Shown here: piece by piece, positions 1 to 9,455 of the stretch
Layout of the letters: each line of letters starts with the position of its first letter
Numbering within the stretch: the stretch's first letter is position 1
Origin: an uncultured Opitutales bacterium
GTDB lineage: Bacteria; Verrucomicrobiota; Verrucomicrobiia; Opitutales; Seribacteraceae
Direction of reading: 5' to 3'
DNA length: 64,000 nucleotides
Assembly: GCA_905612515.1 (NCBI GenBank)
Contig: CAJQSI010000007.1
Coordinates: 1 to 64,000 of the forward strand
Position numbers and translations under genes: made by a program
Notes under the pieces: model-generated
Database searches by the model: none
What the model saw: only the letters and a program-made list of their open reading frames with translations
Told to the model about the DNA's origin: nothing

Positions 1-471
1 GATGTTTTCCTCCAGATATTGATGGAGGAGAAACTCGACTACTTTGCGCACCTCGGAAAAGGGGGCTCGGTCGGACACCGTGAAATCCGCCAACAAATCA
101 CGTCTGGTTCGCGAAAGGTATTGAGTGGCTCGTTTACCAACGGCTACGAACTTGGCCGATGCATCCACTTCGTGGACTATCCGAAAGAGGTTTGCGTTGA
201 GAGCCCCGCAAAGGCCTTTGTCGGTAGACAGGACAAGTATGCCTCGGTGTTTCACGAGACGGTTCTCGAAAAAAGCCTGTCCCGACTCCTGTACATTGTT
301 GGAAAGAGAACCGATTACATCGGCAAGCAATAGAGCGTAAGGACGACCGCACTTTGCAGACTCCTGCGCCCGCTTCATCTTGGAAGTCGCCACCATCTGC
401 ATCGCCTTGGTGATTTTGCGGGTGTTCTTTACGCCCTTGATGCGGTTGCGAATGTCGCGGGTGTTGGCCAT
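1..471 (-). CDS. atpG: ATP synthase F1 subunit gamma (partial)
   Basis: The reading frame opens at ATG 471 and is still open at base 1, giving the first 157 residues; the C-terminal half lies outside the window. It begins MANTRDIRNRIKGVKNTRKI, the N-terminal coiled-coil helix that forms the rotating shaft inside the alpha3-beta3 ring, and contains TDKGLCGALN, a conserved gamma-subunit segment. It follows atpA by 53 bases, matching the usual B-E-F-H-A-G-D-C order, so atpD and atpC are expected beyond the edge. Identity is near certain from sequence and position; only completeness is unknown. Confidence 0.96.
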   Translation of the reverse strand, partial: MANTRDIRNRIKGVKNTRKITKAMQMVATSKMKRAQESAKCGRPYALLLADVIGSLSNNVQESGQAFFENRLVKHRGILVLSTDKGLCGALNANLFRIVHEVDASAKFVAVGKRATQYLSRTRRDLLADFTVSDRAPFSEVRKVVEFLLHQYLEENI

Positions 472-524
472 TTGAGCTATGCGGTGATGGAGCCTCTAAT
501 AAAGATAAGACAGAATCGCCGGTT

Positions 525-2057
525 TCAGGCGAAGGAACGTTTCCAGTCTTCGACAGACCTGCGAAGGTCTTCCTCTATGCTTTCGGTGAGGTTTCCTTCC
601 TCGTGTATCTTTTGGACGACTTCCTTGCCGCTTCCGGTAAAGTATTCCTTGAGGCTTTCCACGGCTGCCGTAATTCGGGATACGTCGATTGTATCGAAAA
701 AGTCGTTTTCCATGGCCCACATGACCCCGGTCTGGACTGAAACCGGAACGGGACTGTAGACGCCTTGCTTGAACATTTCCACAATGCGCGCACCTCGACC
801 CAGTTGCGCTTTGGTGGCGGCATCCAGATCGGATTCGAACTGAGAAAAGGCGGCCAGTTCTCGAAATTGGGCAAGTTGCAATTTCACCTTACCGGACACT
901 TTCTTGTAAGCCTTTACCTGTGCCGCCGAACCGACCCGCGATACGGACAGGCCAACCGACACTGCGGGACGTATGCCCTTGTTGAAAAGATCGGTCTCGA
1001 GGAAAATCTGCCCGTCGGTGATGGAAATGACGTTGGTGGGAATGTAGCCCGCGACGTCTCCCATCTGCGTTTCAATGATGGGCAAAGCAGTGAGGGAACC
1101 GTTGCCGCTGTCCTTGTTGAGACGGGCGGAACGCTCGAGGAGCCTTGAGTGCAGGTAAAAAACGTCACCGGGAAATGCTTCGCGACCGGACGGACGTTTC
1201 AAGATAAGTGAAATTTGTCGATAGGCGACAGCGTGCTTGGAAAGGTCATCGTAGACGATGAGGGCGTCTCTCCCGTTTCTCAAGAACCACTCGCCCATGG
1301 CGCACCCCGAGTAGGGAGCTAGGTATTGGTTGGCGGGATTGTCGGCTGCGGGAGCCGCGACCACTATAACGTAATCCATGGCCCCGTTGTTCTCCAAAGC
1401 CTTGATAGTACGGGCAATGTTGGAGTTCTTCTGACCAACGGCAACGTAGATGGAATAAACGGGACGAAAATCAGGGTCACCGCTTTCCTCGCCCAGCTTG
1501 TTTATTTTCGCTTGGTTGATGATGGTGTCGATGGCGATCGTGGTCTTGCCCGTGGAGCGATCCCCGATGATCAATTCGCGCTGACCTCGACCGACGGGAA
1601 TCATGGAATCGATGGCCATAATGCCCGTTTGCAGCGGTTGGTCCACCGACTGCCGCGGGATAATGCCCGGAGCAATCCGTTCGACCGGATAATTCTCGCT
1701 TGAGTCGATAGGGCCCTTCTCGTCAATGGGGCGTCCGATGGCATCCACCACCCTGCCCAACAAACCCATACCTACCGGAACGGAAAGCAAGCGACCAGTG
1801 GTTTGGACTTCGTCGCCTTCCTTCAAACGACTCGCATCGCCCAAAATGACACAACCGACCGAATCTTCCTCCAAATTCAAGGCAATTCCGGAAACGTTGT
1901 CCGGAAACTCGACCATTTCGTTGAACATTACCTTGGAGAGTCCGTCCACACGGGCAACGCCATCGGCCAAAGTCGTGATGCGCCCGACGTTCGTCCGAGT
2001 GGCATCCGTGGAAAGGCTTTCGATTTCCTTTTTTATAAGTTCTGTAATATTGCTCAT
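525..2057 (-). CDS. atpA: ATP synthase F1 subunit alpha
   Basis: Full-length 510-residue alpha subunit of the F1 head, the non-catalytic nucleotide-binding partner of beta. The P-loop GDRSTGKTT is at residues 165-173 (the family usually has Q where this has S), and the C-terminal helical domain is intact. The start ATG at 2057 follows TTTAAGCA and has no clear Shine-Dalgarno sequence. The gene lies between atpH (47 bases upstream) and atpG (53 bases downstream) in one transcription unit. Nothing suggests decay; this is an ordinary housekeeping gene acting at the cytoplasmic face of the membrane. Confidence 0.98.
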   Translation of the reverse strand: MSNITELIKKEIESLSTDATRTNVGRITTLADGVARVDGLSKVMFNEMVEFPDNVSGIALNLEEDSVGCVILGDASRLKEGDEVQTTGRLLSVPVGMGLLGRVVDAIGRPIDEKGPIDSSENYPVERIAPGIIPRQSVDQPLQTGIMAIDSMIPVGRGQRELIIGDRSTGKTTIAIDTIINQAKINKLGEESGDPDFRPVYSIYVAVGQKNSNIARTIKALENNGAMDYVIVVAAPAADNPANQYLAPYSGCAMGEWFLRNGRDALIVYDDLSKHAVAYRQISLILKRPSGREAFPGDVFYLHSRLLERSARLNKDSGNGSLTALPIIETQMGDVAGYIPTNVISITDGQIFLETDLFNKGIRPAVSVGLSVSRVGSAAQVKAYKKVSGKVKLQLAQFRELAAFSQFESDLDAATKAQLGRGARIVEMFKQGVYSPVPVSVQTGVMWAMENDFFDTIDVSRITAAVESLKEYFTGSGKEVVQKIHEEGNLTESIEEDLRRSVEDWKRSFA

Positions 2058-2104
2058 TGCTTAAAGAATATTCGTGGGAAGGAGGGAAAGTTCGTAGGTA
2101 AAGG

Positions 2105-2503
2105 TCAACTCAAGGCTCTTACGAGGGGACGAAGACGGGTGGCTGCCGAATCCTCGTAGACATCGTCGCCCACCTTGACCCGAATGCCGACAAGTAAATC
2201 CGGGTTTTCGCGCAATTCCACTTCGATGCTGCGACCGTACTGTCGCGATAGTTCCTGCTTCAAGGATTCGATCGCCTCATCGGCAGGTTTTCCGGCAAAC
2301 TCCACTATGGCTATGCCCTTGGATAGCTCGCGTTTAACATGATCCAAATACAAGTGAAGCAAAAGTTTGTGTTCGCGGGGCGGATTCGCTCGAAGAGATT
2401 CGAGGACCTCGCGAACTTTCTCCTCGACCACCCTGCCCTCCTCGTCGAGGGAAAGCTGTATCAGTTTTTTCGAGATTTCTCGAATGCGGGAGGATGCAGT
2501 CAT
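2105..2503 (-). CDS. atpH: ATP synthase subunit delta, short form
   Basis: Position between atpF and atpA, and a C-terminal part resembling the OSCP/delta family (IEVELRENPDLLVGIRVKVGDDVYEDS), identify this as the delta subunit that ties the peripheral stalk to the F1 crown. It is only 132 residues, where the family is usually about 175-185, and the deficit is at the N-terminal end: the six-helix domain that contacts alpha is reduced to about 75 residues, rich in charged helix. No better upstream start exists because an in-frame extension would run into the atpF end 33 bases away. The tail ends LRPLVRALS. Short deltas occur in some lineages, so truncation need not mean loss of function. Confidence 0.85.
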   Translation of the reverse strand: MTASSRIREISKKLIQLSLDEEGRVVEEKVREVLESLRANPPREHKLLLHLYLDHVKRELSKGIAIVEFAGKPADEAIESLKQELSRQYGRSIEVELRENPDLLVGIRVKVGDDVYEDSAATRLRPLVRALS

Positions 2504-2536
2504 TTGTGGAAAGAAAACAAGTGAGAAACGAAAGTT

Positions 2537-3088
2537 CTAATTCGAAGACAACTTGGCTTCGCGCGCTGCGGCGTCACTGAAGCGATCGCGTTCGTCAGTG
2601 TTCAACTCACGTCCCAAAACCCGTGACGTCGCCATCACCACGAGCGATGCGATTTCCTCACGGGCCTCCTCAAGCACACGTTGCTTTTCCAGTTTCATGG
2701 CATCACGAGCCTTGGAAACGATATCGGCGGCCTGTGTTTCAGCCTCTTCGCGCTGGCTTTCTAGATGCGCCTTCGCTTGGTCACGGGCCTGAGCAACAGT
2801 TTTTTGGGCTTCAACAGAGGCATCCTTCAAGGTCTCTTCTTGCTTGCGATCGGTTTCCTCAAGTTGAAGCTTAATTTTCTCCGCATTTTTTAGGGAATCC
2901 GCAATCTGCTCCTCTCGCTCCTTAACCGAGGAAAGAATGCCCTTGAAGGCAAATCTCCAGATCAAGAAGGCGACAACGGTGAAATTCACGGCTTGGGCAA
3001 ACAATAGATGCCAATTAACACCAAACTTTTCGGTGATACCGTGAATGGTTTGCTCAAGGCCGCCTGCGGATGATAATATCTCTATCAT
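2537..3088 (-). CDS. atpF: ATP synthase Fo subunit b
   Basis: A 183-residue peripheral stalk subunit. One N-terminal membrane helix (about residues 31-51, FAQAVNFTVVAFLIWRFAFK) is followed by a long, highly charged, heptad-rich helix that forms the dimeric stator. Upstream of the membrane helix is a 25-residue segment (MIEILSSAGGLEQTIHGITE) that is probably periplasmic. It starts at ATG 3088 and sits 59 bases after atpE and 33 bases before atpH. Only one b-type gene is present, so the stalk is probably a homodimer. Confidence 0.96.
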   Translation of the reverse strand: MIEILSSAGGLEQTIHGITEKFGVNWHLLFAQAVNFTVVAFLIWRFAFKGILSSVKEREEQIADSLKNAEKIKLQLEETDRKQEETLKDASVEAQKTVAQARDQAKAHLESQREEAETQAADIVSKARDAMKLEKQRVLEEAREEIASLVVMATSRVLGRELNTDERDRFSDAAAREAKLSSN

Positions 3089-3147
3089 GTCATCGGTGTG
3101 TCATGGAAATAAAGTTTGCTCAGGAATGCGATAATCCCTTGCAGTTA

Positions 3148-3360
3148 TTAAAGAAACAAAGCGTAGAAGGCGACCGCCTCAGCTAATGCCATGCCGATGA
3201 TGGCCTGCGTTAGAATCTTGCCGGATGCGTCGGGGTTACGCCCTACGGCCTCAGTGGCCTTCATTGCGGCTAAACCCACCCCAATGGCTGCTCCAAGGCA
3301 ACCGAGACCAGCTTGGACTGACTTCAAATCTCCTGTTACTTCTGCCAATACTTCGAACAT
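3148..3360 (-). CDS. atpE: ATP synthase Fo subunit c
   Basis: A 70-residue two-helix proteolipid that forms the rotor ring. Helix 1 is the glycine-rich GLGCLGAAIGVGLA; the loop carries the conserved RNP (GRNPDASGK); helix 2 holds the ion-binding carboxylate in GMALAEAVAFY. The glutamate is followed by alanine rather than serine or threonine, and helix 1 lacks the glutamine/proline signature of sodium rings, so proton coupling is the simpler reading. A purine-rich ribosome binding site (AAGGAAAAGGAAAATAAC) immediately precedes ATG 3360, one of the few strong ones in the window, as expected for the subunit needed in highest copy number. Confidence 0.97.
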   Translation of the reverse strand: MFEVLAEVTGDLKSVQAGLGCLGAAIGVGLAAMKATEAVGRNPDASGKILTQAIIGMALAEAVAFYALFL

Positions 3361-3439
3361 GTTATTTTCCTTTTCCTTTTAATTTTCTGATTGTTGGCCC
3401 GACGCCCACTCACGCGGATGGTCCCGACGGGAAAATAGT

Positions 3440-4330
3440 TTAGTGCTCTTCTCCGTCTCCATGGTTGCAAATCAAGCCGATGTAAACCGAAACCAGCAGC
3501 ATGAAGACCAAAGCTTGCACGATGCCGATGAGTACTTCAAGAAAGTAGAAAGGCAAGGGAACCACGCCCATCATAATGTCCGAGAGCCAAGCGGGGGCTC
3601 CGAGCCGATTACCCATCTCGAACATGCTGTGAAGCAGGCTCTCACCACCGAAGACGTTTCCGAACAGTCGGAAACTCAGGGAAATCGGGCGAAACGCGAT
3701 CGAAACAATCTCGATGAAGCCGACAAGGAGAAAAATGACGCCGAGAAAGTAGAACATTCCCCAATGCACCTCTCCCTTGTTGGCCTTGTTGCCAAACCAG
3801 TCCTTGAGGATTGCCTTGGGTCCTGCGTAGCGAAAAATGAAATAGAGCCAGGCGATGTTGGCCACAGCTGCAAGCGCAAAGGTCATGTTAAGATCCGCGT
3901 TGCCAGGTCTTATAAACGCTGTCCAATCACCGTGCAAGTCCTTGGTGTAGAGGGTTCCCACTCCGGGCAGCAAACCACTCAAGTTGTTCACGAGAATAAA
4001 CACAAAAAGACCACTAAGAAGCCAGAAAGCCGGGAAAAAGACACGACGGCCCACTATCGGTTCAACAATATCCCGCAATCCGCCAATCACGTATTCGACA
4101 ACCAATTGACCTCGAGACGGAACAAGGGAAGGCTTACTCACCAAGGCCTTTACGATTACTATAAGAAGCAAAGAGACCACCCAGCTCGTTACCATTGAGT
4201 TAGTGATTGGAAGATTGCCTACGTACCACAAGGGCTGGGCAGTAATGCTCACACCATCACTAGAAGCATGAAGGTGGATTGCTGACAGAAAAAACCAAAA
4301 TGTGCAGAGAACTTTAAGCACTTTTATCAA
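3440..4330 (-). CDS. atpB: ATP synthase Fo subunit a
   Basis: A polytopic membrane subunit of 296 residues that forms the proton half-channels beside the c ring. The essential arginine is in SLSFRLFGNVFGGE at about residue 221, and the last helices (FYFLEVLIGIVQALVFMLL) are typical. The frame begins with TTG at 4330; GTG at 4321 is an alternative. The first 24 residues (VLKVLCTFWFFLSAIHLHASS) look like a signal peptide or extra membrane segment ahead of the usual N-terminus. First gene of the operon; no atpI lies upstream, only the promoter region and then trmB. Confidence 0.96.
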   Translation of the reverse strand: MIKVLKVLCTFWFFLSAIHLHASSDGVSITAQPLWYVGNLPITNSMVTSWVVSLLLIVIVKALVSKPSLVPSRGQLVVEYVIGGLRDIVEPIVGRRVFFPAFWLLSGLFVFILVNNLSGLLPGVGTLYTKDLHGDWTAFIRPGNADLNMTFALAAVANIAWLYFIFRYAGPKAILKDWFGNKANKGEVHWGMFYFLGVIFLLVGFIEIVSIAFRPISLSFRLFGNVFGGESLLHSMFEMGNRLGAPAWLSDIMMGVVPLPFYFLEVLIGIVQALVFMLLVSVYIGLICNHGDGEEH

Positions 4331-4348
4331 GATTTAATAAAAGTAGGA

Positions 4349-4376
4349 GTTATAAGTTAAAATAAGCTGAGGTCAA
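4349..4376 (-). promoter_or_regulatory. sigma-70 promoter for the atp operon
   Basis: On the minus strand TTGACC (4376-4371) is followed after 16 bases by TATAAC (4354-4349), a close match to -35 and -10 elements. The predicted start site is about 10 bases upstream of the atpB start codon, leaving a very short 5' leader and no visible Shine-Dalgarno sequence. The interval 4331-4474 between atpB and trmB holds nothing else recognised; no rho-independent terminator for trmB is visible. Confidence 0.7.
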
Positions 4377-4474
4377 TGTGGATTTTCCCTTTTTTCGGCA
4401 AAAACAAAGCAAAAATGGAGCAATTATAGACCGGGAGATAGAGGCTGCAGATAGAATATGATTAAATAACCAGT

Positions 4475-5098
4475 TTACTGTTCCTTCTCGTTGCAGCGAG
4501 TGGCGATGAAGGTTTGGTGCACCGGTAAAATATTCTGGAAGAAGGTCTCGTGTTCAAAAGGCCATACGAATTCAGGTTCAATATTCCATGACTCGATCCC
4601 GTTTACCTGGTCCATAGCCCATGCAAAGTAATCTTCATGATCGGTACGGAAACACAATTCGGCATTCAGGACAGAGCGAGAAGCGAGCAAGTCGAGAAAG
4701 GGATGCTGAATGAGGCGACGCTTGTGGTGACGTTTCTTGGGCCATGGATCGGGAAACAAGAGAACAGTTCTTTTAAGAATTAAAGCGTCAGGCAAGTTTT
4801 CAAGAAACTCATTGGCTTCCGTTTTAAAAAAGAAAAGATAAGGAAGTTCGCGTTTTTCCCTTTTACTGTTTGCCTTATCTATCCTCTTGGTAATCAAGTC
4901 GATTCCAATGCAGGGGTCGTCGGGTTTACTCTCGGAATATGCGGTTAGCCAGTGCCCGTGGCCACATCCAATCTCTAGGGTCAGACCGTCCGCAAGACGA
5001 TCCTCGGGAATGGTCGAGAGGCATTCCTCACCGAAGAGTCGAACACGTTCTCCACGAGTTGCTAGGTCAACGTACTGCTCGCGAAAAAGGTCACTCAC
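4475..5098 (-). CDS. trmB: tRNA (guanine-N7-)-methyltransferase
   Basis: A 207-residue SAM-dependent methyltransferase that makes m7G46 in the variable loop of tRNAs. The SAM-binding motif LEIGCGHGHWL is at about residues 41-51, and the family signature LFPDPWPKKRHHKRRL follows, with the later segment FRTDHEDYFAWA. The start is GTG at 5098, which shares one base with the mnmG stop codon (TAGTG), so translation is probably coupled to mnmG. Grouping with mnmG and mnmE makes a three-gene tRNA modification cluster; here trmB takes the place where rsmG often follows mnmG. Confidence 0.95.
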   Translation of the reverse strand: MSDLFREQYVDLATRGERVRLFGEECLSTIPEDRLADGLTLEIGCGHGHWLTAYSESKPDDPCIGIDLITKRIDKANSKREKRELPYLFFFKTEANEFLENLPDALILKRTVLLFPDPWPKKRHHKRRLIQHPFLDLLASRSVLNAELCFRTDHEDYFAWAMDQVNGIESWNIEPEFVWPFEHETFFQNILPVHQTFIATRCNEKEQ

Positions 5099-7023
5099 TA
5101 CCCTACCCTATCATTACCTGCGTTCTTTCCCGCAAGGATTACCATCAGCACACTGACGTCTGAAGGGTTGACGCCGGAAATACGACCTGCCTGCGCAAGC
5201 GTGGAAGGGCGTATCCGCGAGAGCTTTTCAATACTTTCCTTGCGTAACCCGGGAAGGTCTTCATAGGAAAAGTTGGGCGGAATCTTGACCTTTTCGGACT
5301 CTGCTAGCTTGGCGACATTGCGAAATTCCCGCTCCAAGTAACCGGAATAGGTCGTGCGGTATAAAATTTCATCTCGCGTCGGACTGGGCAAACGCAAGAA
5401 ATCGCTGGGAAGGGCGTTCACTCCCCCACCCTTCCGCAGATGGACAGCGGCAGTAATGCCACCTTCTACCTTAACCGTTTCAAATTCGTGTGTCCATTTT
5501 TCGACATTAGATAACTTTTCCTTCACGGAGGCAAGCCGAGTGGATGTAAGAACTTCAAAACGCTCGGAGTGTTTCAACATACGAAGTTCGGCGCTTCCAT
5601 GATTAAAAAGCAAGCGGTGCTCCGCTCTACTGGTGAACATACGATACGGTTCAGTCGTGCCTTTTGTTACAAGATCATCAACGAGTACTCCTAAATACCC
5701 TTCATTGCGACCAATGACCAAGGGTTCTTCGCCACGGACCTTGGCTACGGCGTTTAAACCTGCCAATAGACCTTGCCCAGCAGCTTCCTCATAACCTGAG
5801 GTGCCATTTATCTGACCTGCAAAAAATAGAGATTCCAGTATTTTGGATTCAAGATTGCGGTGTAATTGAGTAGGTGGAGCATAGTCGTATTCCACCGCAT
5901 AAGCAGGTCTAAGAATGATAGCTTCCTCGAGTCCGGGTATGGTTTTTAAAATCTCGTGCTGAACGGAAAATGGCAAACTGGTGGAGAGACCGTTAACATA
6001 CCATTCATCGGTATTAATTCCTTCAGGTTCCAACTGAATACGGTGCGAGTCCTTGTCGGTAAAACGAACAATCTTGTCCTCGATGCTTGGGCAATAACGA
6101 GGACCGGTTCCAACAATTTCTCCGCAGTAAAGAGGAGACAGTTTTAGGTTCTGTCGTATGATTTCAGAAGTTTTATCTGTCGTTCGAGTAACGCGACACG
6201 TCACTTGAGCACCACCCCCAAACGGAAAGCTTGCCAGATGGGGATTCCCATGTTCCACGTGGAACCAGCGGGATGAATGTTCCATGTGGAACATGTCGTC
6301 TTCGGAGCGAGTGTCATGAAAGGCGAAAAAGGTTGGGTTTTCGTCCCCAAACTGTTCCTCGAGCTGGTCAAGCTTGATGCTTTTACCTAAAAGCCGTGGC
6401 GGCGTACCAGTTTTAAAACGTTCAAGTTCTATCCCATACTTCAGGAAATCTGACGACATGCCTATGGCCACGTGATCCCCGAGGCGACCGCCTTCACTCT
6501 TGTTTTGTCCGACATGCATGAGTGCTCGAAGGAAAGTTCCTGTGGTCACGACAACAGTGGATGCAAAAAATTCGAGGTCTAAACTCGTGCGAACCCCAAT
6601 GCATTTGCCACCCTCCACGATCAAACCCGTTACCATCGTTTGAAATACCGTAAGGTTTTCGGCGAGTTCCAACACGTGCTTCATCCTGCATTGGTAAGCC
6701 TTTTTGTCACATTGGGCTCGTGGAGCCTGAACCGCCGGCCCTTTGGATGTGTTCAGCAATTTAAACTGTATGCCTGTGAAATCGGTATTTAGCGCCATTT
6801 CACCGCCAAGGGCATCGATTTCTCGCACTATCTGACCTTTGGCTTGGCCACCAATCGCGGGATTGCAACTCATTTGGGCTATAGTGTCCACGTTGCCGGT
6901 AAGCATAAGGACATCCGCCCCACAACGGGCTGCAATTAACGCAGCTTCACAACCCGCATGCCCAGCGCCACAAACGATGACGTCGTAAGCTTGATTTTTT
7001 CCGTATTTCAGTCCTGTACTCAC
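5098..7023 (-). CDS. mnmG: tRNA uridine-5-carboxymethylaminomethyl synthase MnmG
   Basis: FAD- and NADH-dependent partner of MnmE that installs the (carboxymethyl)aminomethyl group on wobble U34. The FAD motif GAGHAGCEA is near the N-terminus, followed by [18 protein letters not shown] and, mid-protein, [11 protein letters not shown], all family signatures. I take GTG 7023, whose GTGA overlaps the mnmE stop by four bases, giving 641 residues; a TTG four codons earlier is possible. Compared with Escherichia coli MnmG there is an expansion of roughly 25 residues around residues 235-265 that includes FHMEH and FHVEH; the DNA encoding these two peptides forms the two parS-like sites listed separately. 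Confidence 0.96.
   Translation of the reverse strand: MSTGLKYGKNQAYDVIVCGAGHAGCEAALIAARCGADVLMLTGNVDTIAQMSCNPAIGGQAKGQIVREIDALGGEMALNTDFTGIQFKLLNTSKGPAVQAPRAQCDKKAYQCRMKHVLELAENLTVFQTMVTGLIVEGGKCIGVRTSLDLEFFASTVVVTTGTFLRALMHVGQNKSEGGRLGDHVAIGMSSDFLKYGIELERFKTGTPPRLLGKSIKLDQLEEQFGDENPTFFAFHDTRSEDDMFHMEHSSRWFHVEHGNPHLASFPFGGGAQVTCRVTRTTDKTSEIIRQNLKLSPLYCGEIVGTGPRYCPSIEDKIVRFTDKDSHRIQLEPEGINTDEWYVNGLSTSLPFSVQHEILKTIPGLEEAIILRPAYAVEYDYAPPTQLHRNLESKILESLFFAGQINGTSGYEEAAGQGLLAGLNAVAKVRGEEPLVIGRNEGYLGVLVDDLVTKGTTEPYRMFTSRAEHRLLFNHGSAELRMLKHSERFEVLTSTRLASVKEKLSNVEKWTHEFETVKVEGGITAAVHLRKGGGVNALPSDFLRLPSPTRDEILYRTTYSGYLEREFRNVAKLAESEKVKIPPNFSYEDLPGLRKESIEKLSRIRPSTLAQAGRISGVNPSDVSVLMVILAGKNAGNDRVG
6251..6266. 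promoter_or_regulatory. parS-like ParB binding site 1, inside mnmG
   Basis: The 16-base palindrome TGTTCCACGTGGAACC matches the widely conserved chromosomal parS consensus TGTTnCACGTGnAACA at all but the last base. It is read through as FHVEH in MnmG. A second site with the same orientation-free form lies 27 bases away centre to centre. ParB binds such sites to load onto origin-proximal DNA for chromosome segregation. Sequence match is direct; binding is inferred. No parA or parB gene is in the window. Confidence 0.72.
6278..6293. promoter_or_regulatory. parS-like ParB binding site 2, inside mnmG
   Basis: TGTTCCATGTGGAACA matches the parS consensus except for T in place of C in the central CACGTG core. 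It encodes FHMEH of MnmG. It lies 11 bases after site 1, so the centres are 27 bases apart. The core substitution breaks perfect symmetry and could weaken binding, but a pair of near-consensus sites this close is very unlikely by chance and is placed in a loop that is not conserved in the protein. Confidence 0.62.
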
Positions 7024-8378
7024 TTGCCAATGCAAAAGGAATTAAAGAGGCGGTCGAGCATATCCTCATTGTCCGTCTTGCCCACGATTTCTCCGAGGGC
7101 ATCGATCCCGGATGTGATTTCAAGTAGGGAAAGTTCAATGGACATATCTTCCAGAAGTAATCGATGAGCCTCCCGTAAAAAGTCTCCCGAAATTGCGAGA
7201 TTGGCAGCATGCCGTGCGTTCACGATGATGCAGTCCTCCGACGGGGGCGGAATGAGTTTTTGCATCATCAGCTCTATCGCCGTTCTGCAATGATCAAGTC
7301 CTTCACCCGTTTCTATAGAGAGCCGCAAGTGCTGGAAGTCAGGGAGAAAGCTATGAAAACCCTTGCTGTCATCGAGATCGATTTTGTTTTCTAAAATAAG
7401 ACAGTTTTCTGCATTAATATTTTCGGCGAGCACTTTACCAACAGAATCAGGAGAGGGTAGGGCGCTATCCAAGACAAAAAGAAAGCAGTCCGCCTCTTCT
7501 GACAATTGAAGCGTACGCTCGATGCCTAAACGCTCCACTGTCGAACCACCTTCGCAAAGGCCCGCGGTGTCCATCATCTCAACCATAAAAGGGCCGATCT
7601 CTATCCGACTGGAAAGATAGTCCCGAGTTGTTCCACTTTCCTCACTTACGATAGCTCGCTCCTCGCCGCAGAGCAGGTTGTACAAACTACTTTTACCGGC
7701 ATTGGGTGATCCCACTATCAGGCATCTGATTCCTGCCTCCAGCAACTGAGCGCAACCTGCAGATTGCGAAAGGTGATCTACCTCCGCAATAAGATTGGCC
7801 AAAGCGGAAGACGGGCCCTTCATCTCTTCCGCTGGAAGGTCTTCTTCAGGAAAATCAATATATGCCTCGAGGTTTGCCTGAAGGTCGAGCAATCTCGACT
7901 GGAGGTCTCTGATTTTTTTTCCGAGGTCTCCGCGGAGTTGAATTCGGGCCACTTCAAGAGCTCGATCACTGGAAGCTTTGATGAGGGTTGCCACTGATTC
8001 AGCCTGCGTCAAATCCATGCGACCCGAGAGGAATGCTCGTTTAGTATATTCCCCAGGGTCGGCCAAACGGCACCCACGGGCAACTAAGTCCTCAATTATC
8101 TTCTTGGTTATCAGTGGGTTGCCATGTGAGCTAATTTCCAGTGAAGGTTCACCCGTGTAGGAATTTTGTTCCTCGTAGAATACGAAGATCACATCGTCTA
8201 TTAGACATTCGTTAATATCCCGATATCCAGCAAGGCTTGACCGACGTGGGGTAGGGTAGGGGACTCGAAGCGCATCCTTGCACAATTTTGGGCAAAGTGT
8301 TCCACTCACCCGAACGACTGCTATTGCTGACTCTCCAATCGGCGTCGCAGCCGCAACGATCGAATCGTTCGCGGACAC
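7020..8378 (-). CDS. mnmE: tRNA uridine-5-carboxymethylaminomethyl GTPase MnmE
   Basis: A 452-residue protein with three parts: an N-terminal tetrahydrofolate-binding domain (about 1-120), a helical domain, and an inserted G domain with P-loop GSPNAGKSS at residues 223-231, DTAGL as G3 and ENKID as G4. It ends in CIGK, the C-terminal cysteine motif (CxGK) essential for tRNA modification. It works as a complex with MnmG, whose gene overlaps its stop codon. The start ATG at 8378 lies 18 bases after the recA stop, so it is probably co-transcribed with recA. Confidence 0.96.
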   Translation of the reverse strand: MSANDSIVAAATPIGESAIAVVRVSGTLCPKLCKDALRVPYPTPRRSSLAGYRDINECLIDDVIFVFYEEQNSYTGEPSLEISSHGNPLITKKIIEDLVARGCRLADPGEYTKRAFLSGRMDLTQAESVATLIKASSDRALEVARIQLRGDLGKKIRDLQSRLLDLQANLEAYIDFPEEDLPAEEMKGPSSALANLIAEVDHLSQSAGCAQLLEAGIRCLIVGSPNAGKSSLYNLLCGEERAIVSEESGTTRDYLSSRIEIGPFMVEMMDTAGLCEGGSTVERLGIERTLQLSEEADCFLFVLDSALPSPDSVGKVLAENINAENCLILENKIDLDDSKGFHSFLPDFQHLRLSIETGEGLDHCRTAIELMMQKLIPPPSEDCIIVNARHAANLAISGDFLREAHRLLLEDMSIELSLLEITSGIDALGEIVGKTDNEDMLDRLFNSFCIGK

Positions 8379-8396
8379 TTTTCGGACCTTCCTTTC

Positions 8397-9455
8397 TTAG
8401 GATTCGTCGGCAGGCTCGCTTTGCGCGAGAACCGAACCAACGGTGACCTGAACCTTTTCGAGAATGGATTTCGTCAGCTTGGCCATAAGCTCGGGGTTCT
8501 CGGACAAAGCCTGCTTGGCCGCTTCACGCCCTTGTCCGACGAGTTCTCCCTCGTAGGAAATCCAAGATCCCTTCTTGTCGAGAATTTGATGTTCTACGCC
8601 AAGGTCGACAACGGAACCCGTGCGAGAAATGCCCTCGTTGTACATGATGTCGAATTCACAGGCCGTAAAGGGCGGTGCTACTTTGTTCTTAACTATTTTC
8701 ACGCGAGTTCGTGAACCAGTGACCGTGCCATTGGATTCCTTGATCTGGCCGATGCGGCGAATATCCATGCGCACGGAACAGAAAAATTTGAGGGCACGTC
8801 CACCGGGCGTGGTTTCGGGACTACCGAACATCACACCGATTTTCTCTCGAATTTGGTTGGTGAAGATGCACACGCATTTAGATTTGGCGATTGCAGCCGT
8901 GAGTCTGCGCATGGCTTGGCTCATCATGCGGGCTTGCAAACCCACCGTGACGTCACCCATTTGGCCGTCCAACTCCTGTCGTGGCACCAGTGCCGCCACC
9001 GAATCCACAACGATGACATCGATGGCGCCCGAACGGATTAGGGTTTCGGTAATGTTGAGTGCGTCTTCGCCACTCTCGGGCTGAGAAATCATTAGGTTGT
9101 CGAGGTCCACGCCAACTATCTTGGCATATCTGGGATCGAGAGCGTGTTCGACGTCAACGAATACGGCATTTCCGCCTCGCCTCTGCGCTTCCGCTATTAC
9201 ACTGAGGCAAAAAGTAGTCTTGCCCGAGGCCTCGGGGCCATAAATCTCGACGGTCCGTCCTCTTGGCAGTCCACCCACACCCAAGGCGAGATCAATGGCT
9301 AAGGAGCCAGTCGAAATCACGGAAACATTCATCTTTGTGGCATCGCCAAGGCGCATCAAGGCTCCCTCGCCAAACTTCTTGTTAATACCGGAAATGGCGA
9401 GATCGAGATCGGCGTTGCCGGTAGAAGATTTTTCTTTGGTTGCAGTCTTAGCCAT
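8397..9455 (-). CDS. recA: recombinase RecA
   Basis: A 352-residue strand-exchange recombinase and SOS co-protease. Walker [10 protein letters not shown] is at residues 73-81, and the DNA-binding loop regions and C-terminal acidic tail (AQSEPADES) are present. I chose ATG 9455 ([11 protein letters not shown]); the open frame extends 19 codons further to 9512, but that extension does not look like RecA. Upstream DNA 9456-9721 should hold the promoter and any LexA site; no perfect TGTTC-N4-GAACA box is visible, only a partial match near 9563-9576. Confidence 0.98.
   Translation of the reverse strand: MAKTATKEKSSTGNADLDLAISGINKKFGEGALMRLGDATKMNVSVISTGSLAIDLALGVGGLPRGRTVEIYGPEASGKTTFCLSVIAEAQRRGGNAVFVDVEHALDPRYAKIVGVDLDNLMISQPESGEDALNITETLIRSGAIDVIVVDSVAALVPRQELDGQMGDVTVGLQARMMSQAMRRLTAAIAKSKCVCIFTNQIREKIGVMFGSPETTPGGRALKFFCSVRMDIRRIGQIKESNGTVTGSRTRVKIVKNKVAPPFTACEFDIMYNEGISRTGSVVDLGVEHQILDKKGSWISYEGELVGQGREAAKQALSENPELMAKLTKSILEKVQVTVGSVLAQSEPADES

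Noticed and set aside
3443-4198. 251-codon plus-strand frame opposite atpB
   Set aside because: It is the antisense shadow of a clear atpB gene with atypical His/Gln-rich composition.
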